From the NCBI RefSeq assembly GCF_009730915.1, contig NC_052471.1, positions 29,546,185-29,610,184 of the forward strand: a stretch of DNA of 64,000 nt, read 5' to 3'. A program made the translations under genes and the position numbers. The stretch is from Dioscorea cayenensis subsp. rotundata (Eukaryota; Streptophyta; Magnoliopsida; Dioscoreales; Dioscoreaceae). The notes under the pieces are model-generated. The model had not been told where the DNA came from. It did not search any database and saw nothing but the letters and a program-made list of their open reading frames with translations. Below are positions 49,678 through 61,325 of this stretch, one piece after another; positions within the stretch are counted from its first letter, which is position 1; each line of letters opens with the position of its first letter.

Positions 49678-50015
49678 GGTTGTCATACTTTCGTCGATTC
49701 TATTCCTATTATTCGGACAAATTTAACCTGATCTTTGATCATTAAGAATCGAGTTCTTTTGTGCTCGAACCTCCCTGTAAGCAAAAAAAAAAAAAACTGG
49801 CATGCTTGCCTGCAAAATGAAGATCTCTGTTTTTCCTTGGATAATATCAACAAAGTATTATTTCTCTAACTGAATGATTGAGAAACAGCAGCAAATTTGT
49901 TGAGCATAATCATTGAAAAAACATTATAAAGATTTTGCAGAGTTATTGTGCAAAGTTTAACAGTGTAATCTGATTCAATGCAATATCAGATTCTCTACAA
50001 TCCTGAAAATTTCGC
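49678..50015. other. Convergent 3' flanks of RPL28 and RhoGDI
   Basis: Short region holding both 3' untranslated regions, with an A-run at 49784-49796. Nothing else is seen. Confidence 0.5.
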
Positions 50016-52258
50016 CTACTTGCTCTTGATTTCAAACTGATAGTTGAGTTCCAAGTAGCATCGTTTATCATCGTCTTCAAACTGTAAGAGAACATCATAA
50101 AAGCTAAGAACTAAAGCTAAGAACTGCCGACGAATAATTTCTCGCAACAGATAAATGTAAGCTTTCTTTGATTTTGCTCAAATCAATCATACCTTGAGTT
50201 TCGCAGAGTAAATTCCCCGAGCAAGTATACCAGACGGAGTTGTCTCCTCTTCCAGTGTGTGTACATAGATTTCCCGCTGCGGAGCAAAGGTACCCAACAT
50301 ACCTTTTGTTTCATCAACTGTAACCGAAGAAATCATCGGCCAATGTTAGGTACACAACAACCCGAAACATCGTCTTTTTGAAAACAAGATAGTAAACATA
50401 TATATGCTGAGCAAAACTGGGAAGTTGACATTAAGATACACAAAGTCCAGTATGTTTCCTGGTTATCTCATAGAAAGATTATGAGGATCATCGAATATGG
50501 GTTGCTTTGAGATTAGTGAACTACATCATAAACAAAGGAAGACATACCTCGGACTCCTCCCTTCCACACAGTATTAGAATAAGCCAGGCCGGAGACAATG
50601 TTGTGTTGAACACTGAATCTTAACTGAAGACGATAAGAGGAATTTTCTTTCAGAGTGAAGAGAACTCGCGGCTGATTCTCAGTCAATGTCGAGATTGTAA
50701 TATTCTCATTGTGACCTTCCGAGAGTACCGTTATGGAGTAAAATGTAACTTCAGGCTCCATTTGGTCTTTCAAACAATAAAAAGATGTTAGAAAGAAACC
50801 AGCCGGCAAACTTTCAAGATGACAACAAAGATAATTTTAAAGCTTACCATAAAATTGCCCATCAACACAACCAAGCAGTTTTTCTTTCCACCTCCTCAAA
50901 CTTTCATCATCCTGTACTATGTTCCGACAACAAGATCATACAATGCAAAGCAGGTAGCCGAGAATTCGATGAACTACGCACTTTGATAAAGATTTAATTG
51001 GCAAATCATATGAATGATGATCTAGACAACTAGGCAATACCGATTTTAGAATTTTATGGTTTACTGGATATATAATTTGTGGCATTTATGAAAGGATCAC
51101 CGAATTGCAGAAATCGGTTCAAATTTGATCATCATATGTTGGTATAATATTTTGCATGCATGAACGGCATGTAATGCCTTTACACTAATTATTATAACAG
51201 TTTGATGTTAGGGTCTTCATTTTGATCAACAAGTTCTAACAATCTAAATTGACAGTGCTTGTAGAGCTAAGATTATTTCGAGCTATATTTACACTATGTG
51301 CCAGAAATATAAGGTATTGATATCGGAAACAATGAAGCAGAGACGAAAAATCAAGAATTAAGAATGAACTTCATGATCATAAGAACCAAGCCACAAGTTC
51401 TACCAATGGTTAACAATGATGAAGAAAAATGTTTAGCAAACAAGAAAACAAGTTAAATTCCAGTTATGTTCACAGATAATATTTGTTCTCTGATAGACAT
51501 AAGAAACTACCTATCTTGCTTCATATCAACAATGGAGAACACTATATATATATATATATATATATATAAGAGCAAGAGAAAAACTCTATTCTTTTTTATG
51601 TTTATTCTCTGTATTTTGACAGGCATGAGGGTACTACTAAACTTGTTTTCTTGGTCTCTATCATTGTTTTGATTTGAGGATCCAGAGAGAGAAAGCACTT
51701 TGTTGACAAACTCTCCAAGGTTAGATTCACACCAAAAGTCTCAGAAAGATGGAGACTTTGTTGACAAACTTATTCTAAAAAGTTTGAATCTTGTGCCATA
51801 TCAACCCCACAAAACACTTCAGAGAGAGAGAGAGACAGAGAGAGATGAAAAAGGAAAACAAAGAGGAAAAAAACAAAGAAGAGGAAAACAAAGAATACAG
51901 AAGAAAGAAAAGTTGAAATCTTGCACAAAATTGAAGAAGAAGAAGAAGAAGAAGAAGAAGAAGAAGAAAGGAAGAGAACCTTATCTTTCTCAAGTTGTTC
52001 CTTGAGAGAAACCAGAGGTCCAGGAACAAATCCTGGAGCAAAACCATCTTCATCACCCTCTCCTTCTTCAACTCCCACCCTCTTCTCCTCCCCCTCTCCC
52101 TCCTCCACCACCACCACCACACTACCATTACTCTTTGAAGCAGATGAACTCCCCTCCATTTCTTCCAACCCTCTCCAACCCCTCCAACTCTTTCCACAAA
52201 TGCCCAAAACCTTCTCCTTTTTGTTGTTGCCTTTCTTGTCGGCGCAAAATGCTTCCAT
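50016..52258 (-). CDS. GDI1: Rho GDP-dissociation inhibitor
   Basis: Holds plant Rho GTPases (ROPs) in the GDP-bound, cytosolic state by covering their prenyl group, and so helps confine ROP activity, for example at hair and tube tips. Five exons (- strand): 51980-52258, 50848-50911, 50548-50766, 50193-50317, 50016-50081, closing to 250 codons plus TAG. The N-terminal ~80 residues are low-complexity and acidic (VVVVVEEGEGEEKR), as in plant members. The conserved part starts GPLVSLKEQLEKDKDDESLR, the helical ROP-binding arm. The immunoglobulin-like fold follows, with FTLKENSSYRLQLRFSV, NIVSGLAYSNTVWKGGV and EETTPSGILARGIYSAKLK, and a CYLELNYQFEIKSK end. The start at 52258 gives a basic leader (MEAFCADKKGNNKKEK). 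An in-frame ATG at 52159 would give 217 residues and cannot be ruled out. Intron 1 has a GAA run at 51937-51967 beside the donor. Confidence 0.95.
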
Positions 52259-52775
52259 GTGAGTCTTATATATATATATATATATATATGTGCGTGTGTG
52301 TGTTGTATATACACTCACTCTTCCTTTTTTTACTTTTACCACAAAGGTATAAAACCAAAGTAACCATTTTTTTTCACCATGCCATGAATGAGAAACTGCT
52401 AATTTGGTTTACAATTCAAAGCCTTTCTTCATTTGAGTAATGCATAGCTTTATTACCATAAAAGTGATTGAAAGCAAAAGAATATCAAGCAGCAGAATGA
52501 GACATTTCACTTGTCTTCTGGAACAACATTAAGGTGCAAAGTGACATCAAACTGAGCCATGGTTTTATTCAATTGAAACTTTTCAGTACCATTAGCAGAA
52601 ATATACACATACAACAACAGCTTCATGGTTTCTAAACTAGATTTTGTTATCACTGGACTAAGGTCTACAGATTGTCAGAAACCTACTTGTTATACAACAG
52701 AGATGGGGACAAAGGGGTGGCAACCACCACCACCACCACCACTGCAACTACTTCAAGATGCGCTACCGTTGCTGT
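52259..52775 (-). promoter_or_regulatory. Region between KRP stop and RhoGDI start
   Basis: Both genes read leftwards. This 517 bp serves as the KRP 3' flank and the RhoGDI promoter/leader. A TA run followed by a GT-rich run (52268-52303) lies within 50 bp of the RhoGDI ATG. A CCA/ACC run is at 52723-52743. No other gene is seen. Confidence 0.5.
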
Positions 52776-55700
52776 TTATGAATCCAGCTTTACCCATTCA
52801 TAACGACCAGGAAGCGGGCAGTCCTTCACAGTATCATAGTTGTACCTGTCCGAACAAATCACAGTATCGATAGTGTGCGAAAATGGAAAAAGATAAAAAA
52901 GACAGAAAGCAATAGAACAAGAAATTATACTTCTCAGCAAATGCTTGCTGTTGAAGTTGCTCTGCTCCACTGAAAAACTCTTCAATCTCACAGGCTGTCG
53001 GAATGTGTCCAGGTTTGGAGCTCTGTGCTCTTTTGTTGGTGGCCGTGGAGCTGGTTTTTCTTGTTGTAGAACCAGGAGTTATAGCACTATCTGAATCCTT
53101 TATTAGACAGCAAGGAGTGGTTTCCCTGTCATCCCTGCAACAAGATAGTGGAACTTGAAATCCTTGATATCAATTGACTAGCATGAATTTCGAAAATACA
53201 AGTTCCAATCCATCATTACAATATATGGCATTCAACATGAACAGAATCAACCAATTATCCTATACCAAAAAATCATGATGTATAGACAGGTACAACATGA
53301 ATGACGGTAAACATTGGTATCAAGAGAGTCACTAGACAAAGTCTTCATGGAAAATTAATATCATTTTTTTTTCCCAAGATGAGCGGCTAGGCCGCTAAGA
53401 AAGGCAGAGACGTGCATAAGTCTCGGCGGAGTAAGTGGGGACCGAGCCCGCATGCACATGGACGCTGGGACCACCCACACACAACCACTACTATACTCCC
53501 AGAAATGTGCCTTCACCCAAGATTCGAACGCTCACCACTTGTGAATGACTCTAATGGGGACCCGACTACCAATAGACCACTTGGTCGTTGGTTAATATCA
53601 TCCTTCTTTACTTGTGATTCAACTTCACCAAAGTGGGACATCTCAGTCAATAATAGAAATACAGTGATCTAGTAAGTTTGCAGCCAAGTGAGAACCAGAT
53701 CCCTCCATTGTAAACGGATGAAGAAATGAAAAATAACCAGATAGACGTACCAATAGAGAAAATGACTCCAGTTTCTGTAAACTGAGATTCAAGCAACTTC
53801 TGACATAACTCTCCAACCACAGCGACAAATCAAAACCAACCCACAAAAATTAAAAATGAAAATGAAAATAAATAAATAAACAGGATACGCCAAATGCACT
53901 ATATCTATAAATTTAAGTGAGAATAAAAGTACAGTGGCTTGCTGGTTAAAAAGACTATTGGATCACACCATACTCAGCCCAAACCTTTCACACTCAACAT
54001 GGGTCTTTATTTTTCACTCAAGTTTTGTTCATTTTCTCCTTCAGGCTGATCAAGGCTGGATTTGGCATCTGTTGGTGGGGTCTAACATCCAAGGCACAAG
54101 AACAGATGCATGCTTGAATAATCATGAGATTACTAGACAAGCCAAAAAATTAAAAGCTGTGTACAAGCACTGCTAAACATTAACAAATAAACTAATAAAG
54201 TAATGGCTAAGTCAAAAAAGAGGAAATCTTAGAATGTGAAATGTGAAATTCCCCGCACTAAGCAATTTAACCCGTCCATGGACAAAGACTAAAAAATTTT
54301 CACATGAAAGTTTTCAGTAGAATACAAGAAATTATATTCCTCATGCAATCCCACGCCATGATATAACCAATCTACGAACACTTAAGACAAAACTAAAAAA
54401 GATAATCCTAACGAACTATATATAGGTTTACCAAGGTGTGAATCATAATATGATAAGGAAATTGGATTGCAGCTTTAAAAGGGTCATTTTGTCACAGTGC
54501 ACTCAACCCAAGCCTTTTGCACTCACCACAAGACTATAATCTTTTTCACTTGATTTTTCCTCATTTTTTCCAATGGTTTGGTCATGAGTTGGATCGGACA
54601 TGTGATGGGGCCTAAACTTCAAGACACACCAAACTGCTACAGACTCAAGCAGAAGCACGATGTTTATACACAAGCCCCAAAAATTATGGATTGTGTACAA
54701 GCACAACCAAATAATTTAACAAATAAAGTAGTATATGAGCTAAAAAGGGGAAAACATTGAAGGTATTAAATCAAGGTCATGTCAAACATGAAGATCCCAG
54801 CTAACAGACAGTGATAGCCATCAAAGAGGGCAGTACCACTGATGCGAATTCACATGTTATAATTCATACCCAAGAAACTTGAATAAGCTGAACAATACCT
54901 TATGTTGATAAAAGCGCACACACACATAATCATGCTAAAGTAAGATGAACAGGCAAGTCCAAAACATTGCAAGCTCTGTACAAACACTGGTAACACTGCC
55001 AGAAAGCTAACATATTGAGTAATTGCCATTAGAAGTAAGCTAAAAGGGATGTATATAATCATGCAAGAGTAAGATGAACATATAAGTCCATAACATTGCA
55101 GGCTCTGTACAAACATTGGATACACTGCCAGAAAGCTAACAACTTAAGCAATTGCCATTAGAAGTAAGCTAAAAAAGAAGGGAAAATGAAGGTTTTAAGT
55201 CTAGGTCATGTCAAAGAGGTCCCTCCCTCCAGTACCAATCATGTCATGGAACAGAATCTCCATCTTATAAAAGTAAACTAGTCACAAAACTAGCTGTGTT
55301 GTTAAAAAGAAGCTTGATTGTGACCAGAAGCAACATATGACAAAGAGAGAAGCTAAAAATGAACATGAACAAAAGATGCGGGAAAGCGGAAAGCCCTAAT
55401 TTCAAACAGTAGAAAACAACATAAAAATTTGATTTTGAAGCACAAAACGAGAGAAAATGAAAACCCTAATTTACAAAATATGAGAAGAAACATCACCTGT
55501 TCCTAGTTTCGGAATCAAGCACATTCTCCCCGAACGAAACCTCAACTCCAGCATCATTCTCCGGCGCCTCCTTCGGCACCGACTTCGAGCAAGGTCTCGC
55601 CTTTGCACTGGATTTAGGGCCACGTTTAGGAGAAGCAAGCTTAGGCTTATGAAGGCGGCGGGAGCGGAGCTGGAGGTAAGAAGAAGAGGGCGGAGAGGGA

Positions 55701-55843
55701 GATGGAGGGGAGGAGGACTGCAGGCGTTGAAGGGCGAGGGTGCGGGCGCGGGTACGGACACCGATGAAGGGCGGAAGTGGTGGCTCGCCGAGGAGAGCGA
55801 CCTCACCGGACAAGGGCTTGCCTTTCTTCATGTACTTGCCCAT
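52776..55843 (-). CDS. KRP: Cyclin-dependent kinase inhibitor, KRP/ICK family
   Basis: Nuclear inhibitor of plant CDKA/D-type cyclin complexes that restrains the G1/S step and promotes endoreduplication and cell-cycle exit. Three exons (- strand): 55497-55843, 52931-53134, 52776-52845, closing to 206 codons plus TAA. The N-terminus (MGKYMKKGKPLSGEVALL) includes the short GKYMKK motif seen in several KRPs. A proline/serine- and arginine-rich middle (PPSPSPPSSS, RSRRLHKPKL) follows, with likely nuclear-localising basic clusters. The C-terminus is the diagnostic inhibitory domain: PTACEIEEFFSGAEQLQQQ, then FAEKYNYD, then DCPLPGRYEWVKLDS, homologous to the cyclin/CDK-binding part of animal p27. 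Which KRP paralogue this is cannot be told from the sequence. Intron 1 (2.36 kb) holds a SINE and two sets of direct repeats. Intact. Confidence 0.95.
53365..53591 (-). mobile_element. tRNA-derived SINE with 10-bp target duplication
   Basis: On the - strand the head reads CCAACGACCAAGTGG (box A-like) and, ~45 bp on, GCGTTCGAATCTTG (box B-like). It runs 227 bp to GGCCTAGCCGCTCATCTTGG and an A-run tail. TTAATATCAT flanks it exactly at 53355-53364 and 53592-53601. The insertion lies in KRP intron 1, in the same transcriptional orientation as the gene. Confidence 0.85.
53935..54755. repeat. Pair of ~270-bp direct repeats in KRP intron 1
   Basis: Copies at about 53935-54225 and 54480-54755 share phrases such as CACTCAA...CCAA.CCTTT, TTTTTCACT, TTGGTCATG or its degenerate form, TGGGG.CTAA.CTTC/CATCCAAG and GTGTACAAGCAC.ACAAATAA. 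Divergence is considerable. Neither copy has coding capacity. Confidence 0.5.
54926..55173. repeat. Tandem ~130-bp repeat in KRP intron 1
   Basis: Two copies (about 54926-55046 and 55057-55173) share AGTAAGATGAACA, AACATTGCA, GCTCTGTACAAACA, ACACTGCCAGAAAGCTAACA and AATTGCCATTAGAAGTAAGC. Similarity is high, implying recent duplication. Non-coding. Confidence 0.75.
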
Positions 55844-56982
55844 GTGCGTCTCCTTCTGGTTCTCTTCTTCTCCAGAGCTCCTCTGGATTCAAGAGAGGAC
55901 ATGGAGAGGTGCCAGGTAGGGAGAAGAGGAGCGGAGGAGCAGCGCAATGGAGCCAAGACCTCGGTCGGAGAGAGAGAATGGCGGCGAAGAAACCAAGGCC
56001 AGAACTTGAGAGGGAATCCCACTAGAGAAAGAGAGAGAGAGAGAGAGAGAGAGCTTTGAGGGGGAATAATAAATAAATTGAGAATATATAGAGATATATA
56101 TATATATAATAATTATGAAAAATAATGAAAAGGTAATATAATTAAATAAATAAATAAATAAAATACTGGAAAATACATATGGTTGTCAATATATATTTTA
56201 TATCATTTTTTTTTTGTTTACTATGTCCATTAAAAAAACGCGATATGTACAAATTTAAATGAAATAAGTGAGAGAGGACCTACAGATATATGAACGCTAA
56301 AACCACTGCATATAATTATTACTTATATTTCTGTAAATTTGTTTTTATTTGAGATACGTAAAACATATCATTTAGGAAAAATTCTAATGTAGATCGAGCT
56401 ACTAATAAAACATTTGATCATTGATAAATTTATATATTTATTTATATTAACGGTTGAAATAGCTAAGTTAGGTAAAAAAAATTAAAAAATACTATTGGTA
56501 ATATTACTGGTGATGGTGCAATATTTTTAACAAAATAATAAATTTTTGCTTGATAAATATGACGTTAGAAATTGATCTTCTAACCATGTTTCTTTTTTGA
56601 TTAAATTATAAGTCCTTAATTATTATTATTTAATTTGCAAATCCAAATTTTCTTATACTCTATAATATTTTGAAGGTTGGTGAAAGTTATCATATCATTA
56701 AAAAGAAAATAGAGTAGTACACGTCTTTCCAATTTTTTTAAATTTCACAAATAGCCATTCAAGCCTATTAAATCCCAAACTATCCACCAATTTTTTTAAA
56801 ATAATTATTTTTAGATTTAAATTAAATTTAAAATATAAAATTATTCATGCCATAAACTTTGACATTGTGCAATCAAAATATACAAAGAGTTTTTATTATT
56901 TTTTTCTTTAAAAAATAATTATCTGAAAAATTTTGAGCATGCCTTTGCCTACTACTTATATATGAACGATAGTAAAAATTTT
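55844..56982. promoter_or_regulatory. KRP upstream region and AT-rich flank
   Basis: 55844-56030 is GC-richer and is the KRP leader/promoter. A GA run lies at 56029-56052. 56080-56982 is AT-rich with TA and AAAT runs. No further gene is seen. Confidence 0.45.
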
Positions 56983-57685
56983 GGAGTAAATCTCCTTGTA
57001 GTTTTTGTATTTTTCGAAATATAATTTTTTAGTCCTTATACTTTTTTTTCTATTCTTGACTAGTCCCTATACTATTTAAATGTGCCCAATTGGTTCGATT
57101 GGAGATGGCCATCATGTTTACCGTTCAATTATGCTGACATGGCCAACACGTGGCTTTTTTATATTTCCTAAATCCTTAATCCTCACATGTTGAATCTTTT
57201 ATTAGGTGATTAATGAAAAACAATTAAAAAGTGAATAGTTACATATTAAAATAATCAAAGTTCGGATCCGAACCCAATTTCATAACCCAAATAACTTTAC
57301 CCTCCTTTTCTTCCTCAACATCCATCCCGATCATATCCTATTCTCTTCTTCGACGAGCTTCCCGATCATCTGTTATTTTCTTCTCCGAGAGCGTCCCGAT
57401 CATCTCCCATCATCTTCTCTCCTTCGACCAGCCTTTCCCTTCCTTATGAGCAGTATCCATGTCAATATTGTTTCCAACAACTATTGCAACAGTCCTATTC
57501 ATTGCTGGAATCCTGTCCTATACAGGCCGGAAATGCAACATGCCAACGCAACCAAAGTAATTCCTATTCTATTCAACATAATTTGATTGTAATACAAAAT
57601 CAAGAACATTGCCAAAAAAAAAAATCCAACTATATTATATTTGCAGGTCTGTGTAAATCCAAATCCATACATTTTCATACATATA

Positions 57686-57970
57686 GCAATAGTCAGTTGT
57701 ATTGCGCAATTTCAAAATTACACAACAGTATCTCACAAACTGAATGCTAGTCACAGTAGTATCCCAATATAAACATTATCCACACAAAAAAACAGAGCAG
57801 CAGTCTATTGTGTTGCGCAGTTTCAAAATTACACATCAGTATTTCACAAGATAAATATCAGTCACAGTAGTATCCCAATACATACATTATCCACAAAAAA
57901 AAAAAGCAATAGCCAACTGTGTTGTGCGGCTTCAAAATTACACAGTAGTATCTCACAAACTGATTACCAG
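57686..57970. repeat. Three ~115-bp tandem repeats inside the MULE
   Basis: Each unit carries GCAATAG/GCAGCAG, TTGTGTTGCGCA(G/A)TTTCAAAATTACACA, AGTAT.TCACAA and CAGTCACAGTAGTATCCCAA, with starts near 57686, 57803 and 57908. The third lacks the final part. Subterminal repeats of this sort are common in Mutator-like elements and may bind transposase. Confidence 0.65.
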
Positions 57971-58662
57971 TCACACATTCCATATATGTCTATTCCAAAA
58001 AAACTCCATACAAACACATCAAGTAATTTAATTTTGAGGAGACCCTCAGTTTGTGTCTTGTGCACAGCTTTGTTGTGTTGATAGCTCCGACACCTCAAGT
58101 GCTATCGAGCTCTGGTGGCATGCTGATGCTTCTTCAGAGAGTGCACCATGTGCAATTACCATCGTATATCTTCTTGCCTGCTAATCAAAGAGCAAGGAAC
58201 ACAAGTTAGTAGTATAGAGGCTACAACATTTGCTAATTATGAAATATATATTCATATATTTATATATATTACCATTAACTCATTAGCTGTAATGAAGAAG
58301 GAACTATATGGTGGCACTCTCCCCACTATAAGTCAAACACTATGGGAATCCTTAAAACATATAAAAATCACAAATCAGGAATATAATCATCATTTGCAGT
58401 ATTTTGCACACATCATCAAGAAATTGAGGATTGAGAAATACATCTTACTAAGATTCTTATTATTCCTCCCCCTTTCTTCCATCTTCCCCTTCCTCCAATT
58501 ATTGCTTGCTTTTCTTCCTTGATGGCTCTGTAACACCAGTAGCAGGTGCAGGATTTGACTCAGGCTATGTTCCTTCATATGAAACCTACATGAGCACCAA
58601 CAAAAAAAAAATAAAAAAATAAAAAAATAAATTCATGTCCATTTAAACAACTTAGCAAACAA

Positions 58663-59051
58663 ATGAAGCCAAAACTCATAGTTTGGGGTTTGTTTGGGCA
58701 GTGTGCTCTGTTGTGGCCTTCGACATGATATATACTGCATCTCATGGTCTTCCCTATCTTAGAAACTTTTCCAATGCTATTTTTCTGCACTTCTAGTGGT
58801 TCTCTTCTTCCTTTTTTTGCAAGCCTACCTGCCATTATCCTAGCAATTAGTGGTAGTAATGCTCATTCTTCACATGAAGCCAAAACTCATAGTTTGGGGT
58901 TTGTTTGGGCAGTGTGCTCTGTTGTGGCCTTCGACATGATATATACTGCATCTCATGGTCCTCCCTATCTTAGAAACTTTTCCAATACTATTTTTCTGCA
59001 CTTCTAGTGGTTCTTTTCTTCCTTTTTTTTGCAAGCCTACCTGCCATTATC
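58663..59051 (-). repeat. Direct duplication of the zinc-knuckle-coding segment
   Basis: Two nearly identical ~177-bp copies at 58663-58839 and 58875-59051, offset 212 bp, differ by only a few bases. Each encodes on - strand a KIGKTMRC...HVEGHNRAHCPNKP-like piece. The near identity marks a late event compared with the decay of the rest of the transposase. Confidence 0.85.
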
Positions 59052-61109
59052 TCATTCTTCACATGTTGTCCAAAACTCTCTATCTCTTAGTGTCTTGACA
59101 TTATACTGGTATGCACTTAAATAGGTATCTTTGCTGAACCATTCAAACAGGCAGTTGATTGGGTCTGCCCCACAAGAAGAGATAATTGCAATGGCATGCT
59201 AACATGGTATGCCAGTTTTGTCTCATTTCCTACAGCTACAACCATGTCTTGCCAGCATAACAACTATCTTTGTCTAACAAACTGCACAAAATCATCACAG
59301 AACACCTCATGACATGATCCTCCATTCCAATCCACCTATCATCTTACACTTTTTTCCCCCTTTTCAAGCTTTTTAATTATGTTAGGCACACGCTCAAATT
59401 TCTATTTCGAGGCATGTGATCTCTTGGTAACTATTCTGTTCATGGTGTATTGTTTGATTTCTTCACATAGGGAGATTATTGGCTTGCTTCTAGCGTCAAG
59501 GAGGACTCCATTGAAAGTCTCACACATGTTGTTGTCCACAGCCTCACACTTCACCACATCATTGAAGTAAGCCTGGAACCACCCTCTGATTGGTCATTTC
59601 TCCAATCATTCAGCCATAGCTACCTCTCCCCCATTTACATTCCTCATAACTTCAAGCTGTTTCTCCACATAAGGTTGATTATAGTTGCCATGACAATATT
59701 CCAAAATTACAATTGGAGATCTCCATTTTGGAACTTCTTTTCCCACCTTGCGTATATTTGTCTAGCACACATCCTGTGTTCAATGAAGGGGAAAGGATCA
59801 TTTACTACATGAATGAGACCCTGAAATGAAGAAGAAGAGGGCAACATTAAAATTCAGTTATCATAAAGTGATAACAAATAATTGAATTCAGTGCTAACCT
59901 TTACCTTTTACATGTCACTAACTAAAGATCATTCAAGGCCTTCTCCAATACAAAGATCAGCCTTCAAATGCTCAAAAAAACCATGTCTAGCTCTATGTTG
60001 TCTCTTTCTCCACTATTGCCCATGCTATAGGGAGCATCTGGTTGTTCCCATCTCTTCCAACGGCAGTCAACAATTGCCCTTTCAACTAACCCTTCAAGAA
60101 ACAACCATCCACACCTATCAACCTTCTACAAGCAACTAAAAAACCATCTCTGATAGTAGCTATACAGATGTATATTTTTTGGAATACCGGGCACTCATTG
60201 GGGTTATTTCTCACAGAAATCACATTCATCGTACTACCGGGATTTGTATGTTTCAGCTCTACTACATAATTGTTCAATATTTTAAAGTCACTCCTGAATT
60301 GTTTTTCAAATTTTTTTAAGCACCAACCCTTTGATATTTCTACACACTTTGATTATGACAAAAACCCACATCTCCCTCCTCACAAGTGCCTTCAGATGAC
60401 TGGTCTTAATGAATAGCATTCCACTTAGTATGTCACAAAAACGTCCTCCTGTTATTAGTGGTCTCAAGAATGCATGTGTATTCTGCAAGATAGTGTTTGA
60501 TAACAAATCCCTTCTTTCCACTACACCAAGAATAGAAAATTACCCACTTACATCCTTTAGCACTGTATGTTTCCCTAACCCCTGTTGTATTGTTCTTAAC
60601 ACATTTAAATGCAAAACCTCTCCTAGTGGAGAACCCAATAAACTTAGTCTTAAACTATTTAAGATTTGCAAATGTAAGGTTCAAGCAAAAGTCATTTAAT
60701 TATGCATTGGGATCATACTGTTTTCTGCTAGATTTATGCCTCCTTACTTCATTGGCTTCAGAACCTGCACTTGTATCATCATAGCTGTCAGGGTTCTTTT
60801 ACTGAAAGTAATCACTTGCATACCCAGTAACCTTCCCTTCAAGGCCACAATTTCTCTCATTATTTGTTGCATTTCTCAAACAAGTCATTGTTTCATGTCC
60901 ATTTATTCTTCCTGTGGTACTGTCATGGACTATATCGTGTAATGCTTTCTTCATCTTGATAAATCTGCTGACATTTTTTTGCTCCTGTCCCTTTCTTCAT
61001 CTACATCTGAATTATCACATTCAATTTGGTCATCTAATATTCCTTCTTCTTCTTCATCTGAACTGCCACATTCATCGTCACTCTTCTCATTTAGTTCCAC
61101 ATAATCCTT

Positions 61110-61325
61110 ATTATTTTTCTTGGATCCTAACTCCACATCATTTTCAATGTTATCTTGATTGGATCCTAATTGCACATCATTTTCAGAATTATCTTCATTG
61201 GATCCTAACTCCACATCATTTTCAATGTTATTTTTCTTGGATCCTAACTCCACATCATTTTCAATATTGTCTTCATTGGATCCTAACTCCACATCATTTT
61301 CAATATTATCTTCCTTGCATCCTAA
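61110..61325 (-). repeat. 39-bp tandem repeats coding an acidic 13-residue unit
   Basis: About five and a half copies of a 39-bp unit that reads on - strand as ELGSNEDNIENDV with small variations (SKKNNIENDV, SNEDNSENDV). The period is a multiple of three and the frame stays open over 61373-60951, so the array once lengthened an acidic spacer in the MULE transposase. A second, looser set of ~33-36-bp units (LEVDVVMQDS-like) lies just upstream in the reading direction at 61375-61500, with one stop. Confidence 0.85.

Noticed and set aside
51770-52342. Long overlapping open frames on both strands around the RhoGDI first exon
   Set aside because: They are low-complexity readings through GAA and GA runs and through exon 1 in wrong frames. 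Only the spliced RhoGDI frame has family similarity.
53365-53591. A tRNA gene, because of box A- and box B-like motifs
   Set aside because: The sequence does not fold into a full cloverleaf by eye. It is flanked by target duplications and ends in an A-run, so SINE is the better call.
55471-56059. Additional frames opposite and beside KRP exon 1
   Set aside because: Shadow frames of a GC-rich exon; the KRP frame alone joins to exons with the inhibitory domain.
57686-57970. CRISPR-like array
   Set aside because: Three long, diverged tandem units without spacers, inside a plant transposon.
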